Of a stretch of 64,000 nucleotides of DNA, positions 57,297 through 64,000 are shown piece by piece. Position 1 is the stretch's first letter, and every line of letters begins with the position of its first letter. The notes under the pieces are model-generated. The model ran no database searches and was not told the origin of the DNA. It saw only the letters and a program-made list of their open reading frames with translations. The translations under genes were made by a program, and so were the position numbers. Origin of the DNA: Pedobacter sp. R20-19 (GTDB taxonomy: Bacteria > Bacteroidota > Bacteroidia > Sphingobacteriales > Sphingobacteriaceae); the NCBI RefSeq assembly GCF_000708265.2, contig NZ_JCKI01000003.1, positions 1 to 64,000 of the forward strand, given 5' to 3'.

Positions 57297-57345
57297 GGTA
57301 AAGATAAAGCTTAAAGCAGAAAGACTAAAGCTTAAAGCAAAAGAA
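57297..57345 (+). repeat. Purine-rich spacer repeat, family D, copy 6
   Basis: GGTAAAGATAAAGCTTAAAG, CAGAAAGACTAAAGC and TTAAAGC in tandem, upstream (in reverse) of the ABC gene start. Confidence 0.5.
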
Positions 57346-57395
57346 TATTACATAACTAAGTAAGCTAACAGAATAAAGTTTATAGCTAAAATATA

Positions 57396-57448
57396 ACACG
57401 TGTGCTTTTATTAAAATTTGCACGTGCAAATATATCAATGTATCTTTA
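57396..57448 (+). promoter_or_regulatory. Promoter and palindromic operator of the VapBC-type module
   Basis: ATTTGCACGTGCAAAT (57416-57431) is a perfect 16-bp palindrome; a second ACACGTGT core (57396-57403) is centred 24 bp upstream. The TTTG within the palindrome plus a 20-bp spacer and TATCTTTA (57441-57448) fit a Bacteroidota promoter, so a bound antitoxin would block it. This is the usual pattern of autoregulation by toxin-antitoxin complexes. Confidence 0.6.
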
Positions 57449-57466
57449 CATCAATAACTAAAGATT

Positions 57467-57745
57467 ATGAATACCAAGTTAACCTTAACAATAGATGAGT
57501 CTGTTATAAAACGGGCAAAAGCTTATGCAGAAGAGCAAGGTCGGAGTTTATCTGCTGTGGTAGAAAATTACCTTAAAGCTGTAACTAAAAGAGAAGAAAT
57601 CGAACCCATTCAGGATGAACTTTCTCCTATATTAAAATCATTTAAAGGTGCATTCAAAATGCCTTTAGATTTTGATTACAAAGAAGAATTGAATAAGATC
57701 AGAGACGAAAAATATCAAAGATATCTTGATAATGAAAATAAATAA
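57467..57745 (+). CDS. Antitoxin, DUF6364-like, 92 aa
   Basis: An N-terminal ribbon-helix-helix-like segment (KLTLTIDESVIKRAKAYAEEQGRSLSAVVENYL) for DNA binding, followed by an acidic toxin-binding tail. It is overlapped by the PIN gene, as in VapBC modules. It likely represses its own promoter. Confidence 0.8.
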   Translation: MNTKLTLTIDESVIKRAKAYAEEQGRSLSAVVENYLKAVTKREEIEPIQDELSPILKSFKGAFKMPLDFDYKEELNKIRDEKYQRYLDNENK

Positions 57746-58151
57746 CATACTAATTGACTCTGATATTATTCTCGATTATTTTTTAGATCGACAACCTTTC
57801 TCTGAAAATTCTTCAAAGATTTTAGCCTTGTGTGAAACAGGGAAATTAAATGGATTTGTCACTGGAATAGCCATTGCCAATATATATTATTTACTAAGAA
57901 AGGAACATAAATCTAAATCAATATTGCAGGGTATAAAAGTTCTTCTTAACTTTTTAGATGTTATTAAAGTTGATAAAGCTATAATTTTAAAAGCCATTGA
58001 TTCTGAATTTTCTGATTTTGAAGATGCACTTCAAAATTTTTCTGCAGACACTAATGGCTCAATTAATGCTATCATCACCCGGAACATTAAAGATTATAAA
58101 AAAAGTAAGCTTAGTGTGCTCACTCCAACCATGTTATTAAAAACACTATAA
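57732..58151 (+). CDS. PIN-domain toxin (VapC-like), 139 aa
   Basis: A PIN-fold ribonuclease: ILIDSDIILDYFLDR with first acidic residues, FVTGIAIANIYYLLRKE, FEDALQNFSADTNGSINAIITRNIKDYKK with further acidic residues (Asp in FEDALQ and the later Asp). Start ATG at 57732 overlaps the antitoxin end by 14 bp; the TTG two codons earlier is less likely. Confidence 0.85.
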   Translation: MKINNILIDSDIILDYFLDRQPFSENSSKILALCETGKLNGFVTGIAIANIYYLLRKEHKSKSILQGIKVLLNFLDVIKVDKAIILKAIDSEFSDFEDALQNFSADTNGSINAIITRNIKDYKKSKLSVLTPTMLLKTL

Positions 58152-58157
58152 AACAAA

Positions 58158-58189
58158 AAATCCTGTCTCGCCTAACCGAAACAGGATTT
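58158..58189. terminator. Terminator after the VapBC module
   Basis: AAATCCTGT and ACAGGATTT, with A/T runs on both sides; may serve both the toxin gene and the convergent barrel gene. Confidence 0.7.
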
Positions 58190-58214
58190 AACTTTATTTG
58201 TGTGTTGCTGTATT

Positions 58215-59027
58215 TTAATTAAGTCCAAAGGTTAAGCCGAAGCTCATATTTTTTAAACCTGCTTGCGCTGTTGTATTAAACATATCGTTAAAATAGTATT
58301 TGGTAAATAAGCCAAAGCCACCATAACCTAATCTAAATGTTCCACCGTAACGTACCGACTGAAAGTGGTAATTATCATATTGTTTTTCTTTTCCACGTTC
58401 ATCGCTAATCTGTTTTATTTTCCCATTCAACAAGAAACTTACCTCAGGACCTAAAATGAAATAGAACCTTTTGCCCTTATCATTTTCTTTGGTACGCAAC
58501 TCAAAGTTTAAAGGAATGTGTACGTAGCTACTCGAAAAACGATTTTTTGAAAAAGCAATATTTTCGTTTACATAGGCTAAAGTAGGTTGATTTTTCTGAA
58601 TGGTAATGTTATCTCTTAAGCGAATTAAAGTCCAGTCGAACCCACCCGCTACATAAACTTTAAAGTTCGAATTGAAACGATAACCAAATTGTAAAACATC
58701 GAAAGAGAATGTACTCGTTTTACCACCTTTATAATCTAAAAATTCGTTTGTAGGTGATAAATTGAAGCTACCATTATCAATTAATCTCGAAAAACCCAAA
58801 TCAACCCTGGTAAAGGTAATGCCACCAACAAAACGACCTTTTTTAACTTTATCCAGAGAATCTGTATTTTTTGTAATGAGACTTCCTCCACCAATATTTA
58901 AGGTATATTTTGCCTTTTTCTTCATTACCGTATCTTTCACCACAGTATCTTGCTGTGCAAATGCACCTGGAGCCATAACACTGGCAAGCCCGCTTACCAA
59001 AAGTGTTGTAAAAATTATATTTTTCAT
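58215..59027 (-). CDS. Outer-membrane beta-barrel protein (PorT-like), 270 aa
   Basis: Signal peptide (about 1-24, GAFAQQDT) and a beta-barrel pattern throughout, ending FGLTFGLN. It is the last gene of a three-gene minus-strand operon after an ECF sigma factor and an anti-sigma-like protein, an arrangement I have seen repeatedly in Bacteroidota. Probably an envelope protein controlled by or regulating the sigma factor; the biochemical role is unknown. Confidence 0.78.
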   Translation of the reverse strand: MKNIIFTTLLVSGLASVMAPGAFAQQDTVVKDTVMKKKAKYTLNIGGGSLITKNTDSLDKVKKGRFVGGITFTRVDLGFSRLIDNGSFNLSPTNEFLDYKGGKTSTFSFDVLQFGYRFNSNFKVYVAGGFDWTLIRLRDNITIQKNQPTLAYVNENIAFSKNRFSSSYVHIPLNFELRTKENDKGKRFYFILGPEVSFLLNGKIKQISDERGKEKQYDNYHFQSVRYGGTFRLGYGGFGLFTKYYFNDMFNTTAQAGLKNMSFGLTFGLN

Positions 59028-59122
59028 ATTTTGTGTGTGTTATTTTATCAATGTTGAATAAGTGAATTATCAAATGAGAGAATGTTTTAAGCATTCGAAT
59101 CTTATGGTCCTTTAATCCAGTC

Positions 59123-59878
59123 CTATTTTCTACTTTTTTTTCCTATTCTGAATGGTCCGATATTTATAGATGAAATAGAAGAATCATCATCATCAGTACG
59201 AAACTGAATTAACTTATCTTTTCTTTTATCCATTTTATTTACAATAAGATTTACCACGTCTCCAACGTTACGGATACCCTTGTTTTCGGCATGATCTGGC
59301 TCACCTACTACTTCATCAATTGAAATTGTATTGGCATTAGATGCTAAAACAGTTTCATCTTTGGATTGTAAAATCGCCTCATCAATTTTAGCTTTAATGT
59401 CTTTTTTAGGCTCTTCAACTTTAGCAATCATAATTTCCTGCTTTTGCATTTCTGGTGCAGTAACTTGTTTTTGACTTCCCAACGAACGAACCTTTTCTTT
59501 TACTGCCGTTTTTGCTATTGCCTCAACATGTTGTGTTGTAGAAGGTAAAACTTGATCTACCTTTCTAACTGGTGTTGTTATCGTTTTTGAAGAGTCACTT
59601 ACTGGTGATGTTTCTATAATTGGCTTTGCTTTTTGAAGTTCAACATGATTTGCAAACTGCTTTGGCTTAACTTCTTGTTGTTGATAAACCAAAAGTCCAA
59701 CTGCTGCGATTAATAAAACTGCGGCTGCAGATAACCAGTAAAGCGGAACTATTCTCTTTTTCTTCGGTACAATTTCACTTTCAATGCTACTCCATAAATT
59801 ACGGGATGGGGTAATTTCGGCATCTTCGAAAGCATTTTTAAATAACTGATCAAAATCCTTATCCTGTATAGGTTGCAT
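59123..59878 (-). CDS. Anti-sigma-like single-span membrane protein, 251 aa
   Basis: A cytoplasmic N-terminus (residues 1-48, MQPIQDKDFDQLFKNAFEDAEITPSRNLW), one transmembrane helix (about 50-70, LYWLSAAAVLLIAAVGLLVY), then a long low-complexity charged periplasmic tail. The N-terminal pattern before the helix resembles anti-sigma factors. ATG at 59878 is supported by a strong Shine-Dalgarno GGAGGG eight bases upstream (rare here) and overlaps the sigma gene end by 20 bp. It probably binds the ECF sigma factor encoded just upstream. Confidence 0.75.
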   Translation of the reverse strand: MQPIQDKDFDQLFKNAFEDAEITPSRNLWSSIESEIVPKKKRIVPLYWLSAAAVLLIAAVGLLVYQQQEVKPKQFANHVELQKAKPIIETSPVSDSSKTITTPVRKVDQVLPSTTQHVEAIAKTAVKEKVRSLGSQKQVTAPEMQKQEIMIAKVEEPKKDIKAKIDEAILQSKDETVLASNANTISIDEVVGEPDHAENKGIRNVGDVVNLIVNKMDKRKDKLIQFRTDDDDSSISSINIGPFRIGKKSRK

Positions 59879-60428
59879 AACCAAATCCCTCCATTTTTAT
59901 AATTTCTTCTTTTAATATTGCTCTGGCTCTTGACAACTGAGATTTACTGGCTCCCTCTGAGATGCCAAGCGTTTCGCCAATTTCTTTATGTGAATACCCT
60001 TCAATCACGTACATATTGAAAACCATTCGGTAGCCATCTGCTAATTTTTGTATTACTTTCATTAAATCCTGCATGCCGAGCGTACCAAAATCAAATCCGG
60101 TTGAGGGTTGCTCATATGCCTCATCAATCTCTACCACGTTAAGGCTGCGTAAATTTTTACGATAACTTTCAATCGCGGTATTTACCATTACCCTTCTAAT
60201 CCAGCCTTCAAAAGAACCATCGCCCCGGTACGCTTCAATTTTTTGGAAAATTTTAATGTATCCCATCTGCAATATATCCTCAGCTTCCATTCTATCTTTG
60301 GCGTAGCGCATACAAACGGCTAACATTTTCGATGCTGTTTGCTTATAAAGCAGCTCCTGCATCTTCCGGTCGCCAGCTTTGCAGCCTTCCATCAAATCGT
60401 TTATCGTATAGCTTCGCGTCAATTTCAT
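59859..60428 (-). CDS. ECF-type RNA polymerase sigma factor, 189 aa
   Basis: Sigma-70 family, ECF group: region 2 (about 25-95, LYKQTASKMLAVCMRYAKDRMEAEDILQMGYIKIFQKIEAYRGDGSFEGWIRRVMVNTAI) and region 4 (about 130-180, GYRMVFNMYVIEGYSHKEIGETLGISEGASKSQLSRARAIL). ATG at 60428 (MKLTRSY) is preferred over an upstream in-frame start. It is translationally overlapped with the anti-sigma-like gene. Confidence 0.93.
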   Translation of the reverse strand: MKLTRSYTINDLMEGCKAGDRKMQELLYKQTASKMLAVCMRYAKDRMEAEDILQMGYIKIFQKIEAYRGDGSFEGWIRRVMVNTAIESYRKNLRSLNVVEIDEAYEQPSTGFDFGTLGMQDLMKVIQKLADGYRMVFNMYVIEGYSHKEIGETLGISEGASKSQLSRARAILKEEIIKMEGFGYATYTG

Positions 60429-60567
60429 TGTGTGTTTGTATAGAGTAGATGATAGATGACACACATTGGTTGCATGGTGAGATAAAAAAAGTTAAATAAA
60501 GTTAAAATTAAAACAATAGCAGCTGATTATCAGAAAGATATACTTTATTTTTTTTATAATAAACAAT

Positions 60568-60599
60568 AAACCTCATAGATTTTAAAATCTATGAGGTTT
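60568..60599. repeat. Perfect 32-bp palindrome, family F
   Basis: AAACCTCATAGATTTT followed directly by AAAATCTATGAGGTTT. Compare 45874-45907. It lies just after the stop of the minus-strand 382-residue gene and may act as its terminator. Confidence 0.75.
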
Positions 60600-60620
60600 G
60601 AAAGCAGGTTATTTTTAAGC

Positions 60621-61769
60621 TTATTTCTTCACCTTAAACAATTTAAAATCCTGTTTGTAGGTTAAGAAGAATGAATGATTAAATTGCAACTGTTTATCAG
60701 TATGATCCAAATCGATGTGTGGCTCAAAACGAACATCCAGATATAAATGTGGAATTAATTCCTTTTGATAGGCATAACGTAACGAAACGATATTTCTTCC
60801 GCTTTGCTTTAAACCGTTGGTATATAAGTTACTGGAAACGGATTCATATAAAGGCATACCCTTAATTGAAATAAAGTTATTTCCTTTCCAATAAGATGCT
60901 ACTAAGCTACCCCATTTACTTTCTACACCAGCATTTAGCCACAATCCGAAACCGCCTTCATAAGCTCTTCTTTTAGTGGGAGAGAAATCCTTATATACTG
61001 CAATATAGTTATCCGTATAAACTTGCTTGATATTCGTATTGATATCTTTATGCAGCTTTAAACCTGTTGCACCGTTAAATACGGTACTAATAGGAATTTC
61101 TTTTAACACATCTATTTGTCCACCTTGATGAAAAGCTAAGAACTGGGCTGGAATACTCAGTTTCCAATCATCGGTTTTCAGTAAAAAAGTTTCGGTAGAT
61201 AAACCACCAATAATTTCTTCCTTTGCAGCTTCTCCAGTGTAAATCATTTTCTGCCAGGCAATCCAGGCATCTAAACTAAATTTCTTTCTCTCTACCAGTA
61301 ACTGCGTTCCGTATTCAATTGGTGTAGTAATTGTCCTTTCGAAATCGTAAAGTGGCTCTATATATTTATGCTGAATCCCTCCTTCTAAACTTCCAAAAAC
61401 CAAGGTTAAATTTCTTTTATGATATTTTAAGCTAAATAAAGGCTTTGCATCTGTTACACCATTGCGCCCAAAATCTTTTCTAATAAATGCCCCTGCCGTG
61501 ATAGCCAGATTAGGATGTGCGTAATAAACAATCTGCGGTTGCAACTGGGTGCCGTAAAGGGTATAACCATCATGAAAATCGTTGGTGTATTCGTAGTTCC
61601 GAACGTAGTTTAAATTATAAAAGTTAAAATGAACCTCATTAGTTAAACTGCTATCAGGACGGATTTTGTTTTCAAAAGCCGATTGATTGAACTGTGCGGA
61701 TGCGAAATAGGATATAAATGAAAAAGTTAAGAAGAGTAAGGCCTTTTTCAAACCTGTGTTTGTAAACAT
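60621..61769 (-). CDS. Hypothetical outer-membrane barrel-like protein, 382 aa
   Basis: Signal peptide (about 1-24, SYFASAQ) and a repetitive beta-strand pattern rich in aromatics (HFNFYNLNYVRNYEY, YGTQLQPQIVYYAHPN, FEPHIDLDHTDKQLQFNHSFFLTYKQ). No family is recognised with confidence. Could be a porin or a secreted beta protein. Single gene with its own upstream spacer. Confidence 0.6.
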   Translation of the reverse strand: MFTNTGLKKALLFLTFSFISYFASAQFNQSAFENKIRPDSSLTNEVHFNFYNLNYVRNYEYTNDFHDGYTLYGTQLQPQIVYYAHPNLAITAGAFIRKDFGRNGVTDAKPLFSLKYHKRNLTLVFGSLEGGIQHKYIEPLYDFERTITTPIEYGTQLLVERKKFSLDAWIAWQKMIYTGEAAKEEIIGGLSTETFLLKTDDWKLSIPAQFLAFHQGGQIDVLKEIPISTVFNGATGLKLHKDINTNIKQVYTDNYIAVYKDFSPTKRRAYEGGFGLWLNAGVESKWGSLVASYWKGNNFISIKGMPLYESVSSNLYTNGLKQSGRNIVSLRYAYQKELIPHLYLDVRFEPHIDLDHTDKQLQFNHSFFLTYKQDFKLFKVKK

Positions 61770-61905
61770 GTGCTTGGATTTTATCGCTCAAATTTAGGAT
61801 AGTTTTTGTAATGCAGAAGTAGTTAAAGTATTAATATAATTTATTTTACTTTAGACAGATTAGATTATTGATAATAAATATTTTTTTCTATTATTGATAG
61901 AAAAT

Positions 61906-62247
61906 ATGACGAAGTTAGAATTTGTTGATTGCCATCGGCTACCGGAGAGATCATTTTTTTTTAAGGGAAAACAGTTTCCACTATGTGCCAGATGTACTGG
62001 GATATATGTTGGCTATGCTATTTTTATACCTATTATATTTTTTATAAAAATAAATATATTTTTTGCCCTACTTGCTATTATGCCCACTACAATAGATGGA
62101 CTAACTCAGGCTTACTGTAATCGGGAAAGCAATAACATACTTAGATTTATAACAGGAATATTTGCAGGCTTAGGCTTGGCTGGGATAAGTGATTTTATAG
62201 CCTATTATATTGTTGTATCTTTTAAATTTTTATATCATTTATTATAA
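61906..62247 (+). CDS. DUF2085 family membrane protein, 113 aa
   Basis: Three hydrophobic segments and the DUF2085 hallmark [29 protein letters not shown], with [14 protein letters not shown] at 61906 is the start (a TTG four codons earlier is possible). Function unknown. Confidence 0.8.
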   Translation: MTKLEFVDCHRLPERSFFFKGKQFPLCARCTGIYVGYAIFIPIIFFIKINIFFALLAIMPTTIDGLTQAYCNRESNNILRFITGIFAGLGLAGISDFIAYYIVVSFKFLYHLL

Positions 62248-62274
62248 TAATCCCTATCTAAAATTAAAAACATC

Positions 62275-62523
62275 ATGTCAGAAAACGATCCATTTAACAC
62301 TCAAAAAGACCCACAGTTTAATCCTTTTAATAACCAGTCTAATGAAGATCTAAGTACAGGAATGAAAATCCTTTCATTCTGTATCCCTTTAGCAGGTGCT
62401 ATTATTTACTTCGTCAAAAAAGATACCGAACCTGTAGCTGCGAAATCAGCCTGTAACCTGGCGTTAATAGGTTTTGGAATTGGAATAGTACTTAATATAA
62501 TTAGCTATATTGTAAGAGGCTAA
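62275..62523 (+). CDS. DUF4870-like small membrane protein, 82 aa
   Basis: A polar N-terminus (FNTQKDPQFNPFNNQ) then hydrophobic segments (MKILSFCIPLAGAIIYFVKK; ALIGFGIGIVLNIISYI). Resembles DUF4870/TM2-type proteins by the SACNLALIGFGIG pattern. Function unknown. Confidence 0.65.
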   Translation: MSENDPFNTQKDPQFNPFNNQSNEDLSTGMKILSFCIPLAGAIIYFVKKDTEPVAAKSACNLALIGFGIGIVLNIISYIVRG

Positions 62524-62535
62524 TATATTTAAATG

Positions 62536-62567
62536 AACTTTCTTCAAGCTTAGGTCTTAAGAAAGTT
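62536..62567. terminator. Bidirectional terminator between convergent genes
   Basis: AACTTTCTT and AAGAAAGTT with a 14-base loop, between the DUF4870-like gene and hemJ; T-runs flank it on both strands. Confidence 0.65.
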
Positions 62568-63124
62568 TATTTACTTTTTAATCTATAATTTTTATAGAGC
62601 TTAACCGCAATCATAATTGCCATTGCCACGCCCATAATGCCAATTAAACCATAAATCCAGTTGATTGCGCTTTTAAGGATAACCACAAATACAATTGCAA
62701 TCATAAAAATGGTTGCCAATTCCCGCCACAAGCGCAACTGAAAACTGGTCATTTTAAATTGATTATTTTTAAGCTGCTTAACAATATTCTGGCAGATGAA
62801 GTGGTATATCAGTAAACCAATTACAAAGCCGAGTTTAACATGCATCCATGACATTTGTAATAGCATTGGATGTAATGTTAGCATTGAGATACCTGCCACA
62901 ACAGAAATAATCATTGCCGGAGCGCAAATGATCTTCCACAGCGTAGCCTCCATTTTGGTAAACTGCTGGAGGAGAATACTCTTTTCAGGTTCTGGCTTTT
63001 CATTTGCCTCGGTATGGTAAATAAAAAGACTTAAAATATAGAACAAACCGGCCATCCAGCTGATTACAAACACAATGTGTACAGCAACGAAATAGTAATA
63101 ATAGGGTTGTAGGGTTTCTATCAT
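62567..63124 (-). CDS. hemJ: Protoporphyrinogen oxidase HemJ, 185 aa
   Basis: CopD/HemJ family: VAVHIVFVISWMAGLFYILSLFIYHTEA near the N-terminus with conserved His and the LFIYHTEA motif, MEATLWKIICAPAM, and four to five membrane helices. HemJ converts protoporphyrinogen IX to protoporphyrin IX in haem synthesis of bacteria lacking HemY or HemG. It starts 4 bp into the zeta-like gene's end. Confidence 0.85.
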   Translation of the reverse strand: MIETLQPYYYYFVAVHIVFVISWMAGLFYILSLFIYHTEANEKPEPEKSILLQQFTKMEATLWKIICAPAMIISVVAGISMLTLHPMLLQMSWMHVKLGFVIGLLIYHFICQNIVKQLKNNQFKMTSFQLRLWRELATIFMIAIVFVVILKSAINWIYGLIGIMGVAMAIMIAVKLYKNYRLKSK

Positions 63125-63864
63125 TCAATTTTACTTAAAATATAAGTATCTACCCAATTTGGAACATTGAGAACTTCAAGGTTTAAAACTCCTTCTTTAA
63201 TATGCCCAACAAAGTCGTGTTTTAACCCTGAATTATCCCAAAGGTAAGTTTCATCTACTTTTTTCAACATATCAATTAATAAATCCATTGTCAAAAAGTA
63301 ACGCGTCTCAATTTTTTCTGCTCCAACCAAATGACCTCCTTTCAAAACTCTATCCTTTACTCGTTCTAAGTTCATCCTTGGCGTCTCTGTGCCTATAAAA
63401 TAAAGGTAAACCTTATAATTATTACGATGAGCAAAATCTATAAGGTCTAATTTTGAAGGATGTGAAAATACAGTTTCGAAGCTGAATGATTTTTTATTTC
63501 TGATTAATGTATATCGAATAAAATCTGCAATGATGGCAAAATGATAGGAGTTATAAATTGTTGAATGTGCAATATTTTTAACAACAACATTTTCTCTGAC
63601 GGCTAAATTCCAACTTTCTGTGTTGAATCCAGCTTTTATGAAAAGTCCACTCTGAAAACAAAACGATGCAAAATCTTCATTGGTTGTATCAATTTCAAAA
63701 TCAGATAAGTTGAGGAAATTTTTCTTCTGAAATTCTTCCTCCAATAAGTCTGCATTAACAAAAATCTGGGTAGAAAAATAGTTTGATTTTATAGAATCAA
63801 ACAAAGTAGTTTTACCAGAACCATTTGGTCCGGCAAAAATCCTTAATTTAGGCTGTTTAGGCAT
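63121..63864 (-). CDS. Zeta-toxin-like P-loop ATPase, 247 aa
   Basis: P-loop GPNGSGKTT at 12-20, FETVFSHPSKLDLIDFAH, GTETPRMNLERVKDRVLKGGHLVGAEKIETRYF: a combination typical of the COG4185/zeta-toxin family (predicted kinase-like ATPase). Its TAATG junction with the preceding gene (one-base overlap) suggests a toxin-antitoxin-like pair. Toxicity is inferred from family. Confidence 0.75.
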   Translation of the reverse strand: MPKQPKLRIFAGPNGSGKTTLFDSIKSNYFSTQIFVNADLLEEEFQKKNFLNLSDFEIDTTNEDFASFCFQSGLFIKAGFNTESWNLAVRENVVVKNIAHSTIYNSYHFAIIADFIRYTLIRNKKSFSFETVFSHPSKLDLIDFAHRNNYKVYLYFIGTETPRMNLERVKDRVLKGGHLVGAEKIETRYFLTMDLLIDMLKKVDETYLWDNSGLKHDFVGHIKEGVLNLEVLNVPNWVDTYILSKIE

Positions 63865-64000
63865 TAAAAAATCTTAATTCTCTTTTCAGTAATTCTTCTT
63901 CTTTTAAAATTACCTTCTGCTACCTTAACTGAATCTCCGTTATTAAATGTTCTGTAAACTCCATCTACTTTAACTTCAGTTCTGCCTAGATTTAATGCAT
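63864..64000 (-). CDS. C-terminal end of a small gene upstream of the zeta-like ATPase
   Basis: 44 codons and a stop, running off the right edge (GVYRTFNNGDSVKVAEGNFKRRR, ending ITEKRIKIF). Its TAA overlaps the next ATG by one base. Probably the antitoxin partner; too little is visible to assign a family. Confidence 0.5.
   Translation of the reverse strand, partial: ALNLGRTEVKVDGVYRTFNNGDSVKVAEGNFKRRRITEKRIKIF

Overview
The window looks like a chromosomal segment of a Bacteroidota bacterium of the Sphingobacteriaceae type; Pedobacter or a close relative is my best guess. This rests on AT-rich DNA, few Shine-Dalgarno sequences, promoter boxes of the TAnnTTTG type, family composition (GH92, GH97, SusB-like glucosidase, BBP2 porin, DUF2911, DUF4230, ORF6N, short ATP synthase epsilon, split KdpD) and intergenic repeat phrases typical of this phylum. 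No database search was possible, so species and family assignments are from recognition of motifs.

Layout. 1-12 kb, mostly minus strand: a collagen-like repeat protein cut by the window edge, a GH92 mannosidase-like enzyme with a Gln where the family acid normally sits, a DUF2911 protein, a sodium/solute symporter translationally coupled to a 34-residue membrane peptide, a large PIG-L deacetylase, and an ArgE-like deacylase with an arginine-cluster-type GNAT. 12-25 kb, plus strand: a sigma-54-dependent response regulator, a frameshifted toxin with its antitoxin, an M1 peptidase, and a complete potassium-uptake operon (an unnamed 26-residue peptide, kdpF, kdpA, kdpB, kdpC, a porin, a kinase-less KdpD and a separate histidine kinase). 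25-37 kb: hotdog thioesterase, GH97, DUF2130, OsmC, YtxH, YdcF-like protein, obg, adk, tRNA-Arg, peroxiredoxin, an RmlD-like reductase and the atpD-atpC pair.

37-55 kb, plus strand: a branched-chain amino acid supercluster (ilvE, ilvD, ilvB, ilvN, ilvC, leuC, leuD, leuB, leuA, ilvA) interleaved with two methyltransferases, an ORF6N protein, a DinB protein, a monooxygenase-fold protein, a double-ABC ATPase and a cupin. It is headed by a 44-codon leader peptide very rich in Leu/Val/Ile, a terminator, and a leader segment able to pair with the terminator's first arm: a ribosome-mediated attenuator. Two tandem 14-bp dyads lie further upstream. LeuA is the short form without the regulatory domain.

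55-64 kb: DUF4230 protein, small lipoprotein, a lone ABC ATPase, a VapBC-type toxin-antitoxin pair with a palindromic operator, an ECF sigma/anti-sigma-like/outer-membrane-barrel operon, an unknown barrel, DUF2085 and DUF4870-like proteins, HemJ, and a zeta-toxin-like ATPase whose partner gene runs off the edge.

A unifying feature is that many intergenic spacers, including those inside the kdp and ilv-leu operons, are filled by at least seven families of dispersed, mostly hairpin-forming repeats. In several places these reach into coding sequence or cover start codons.
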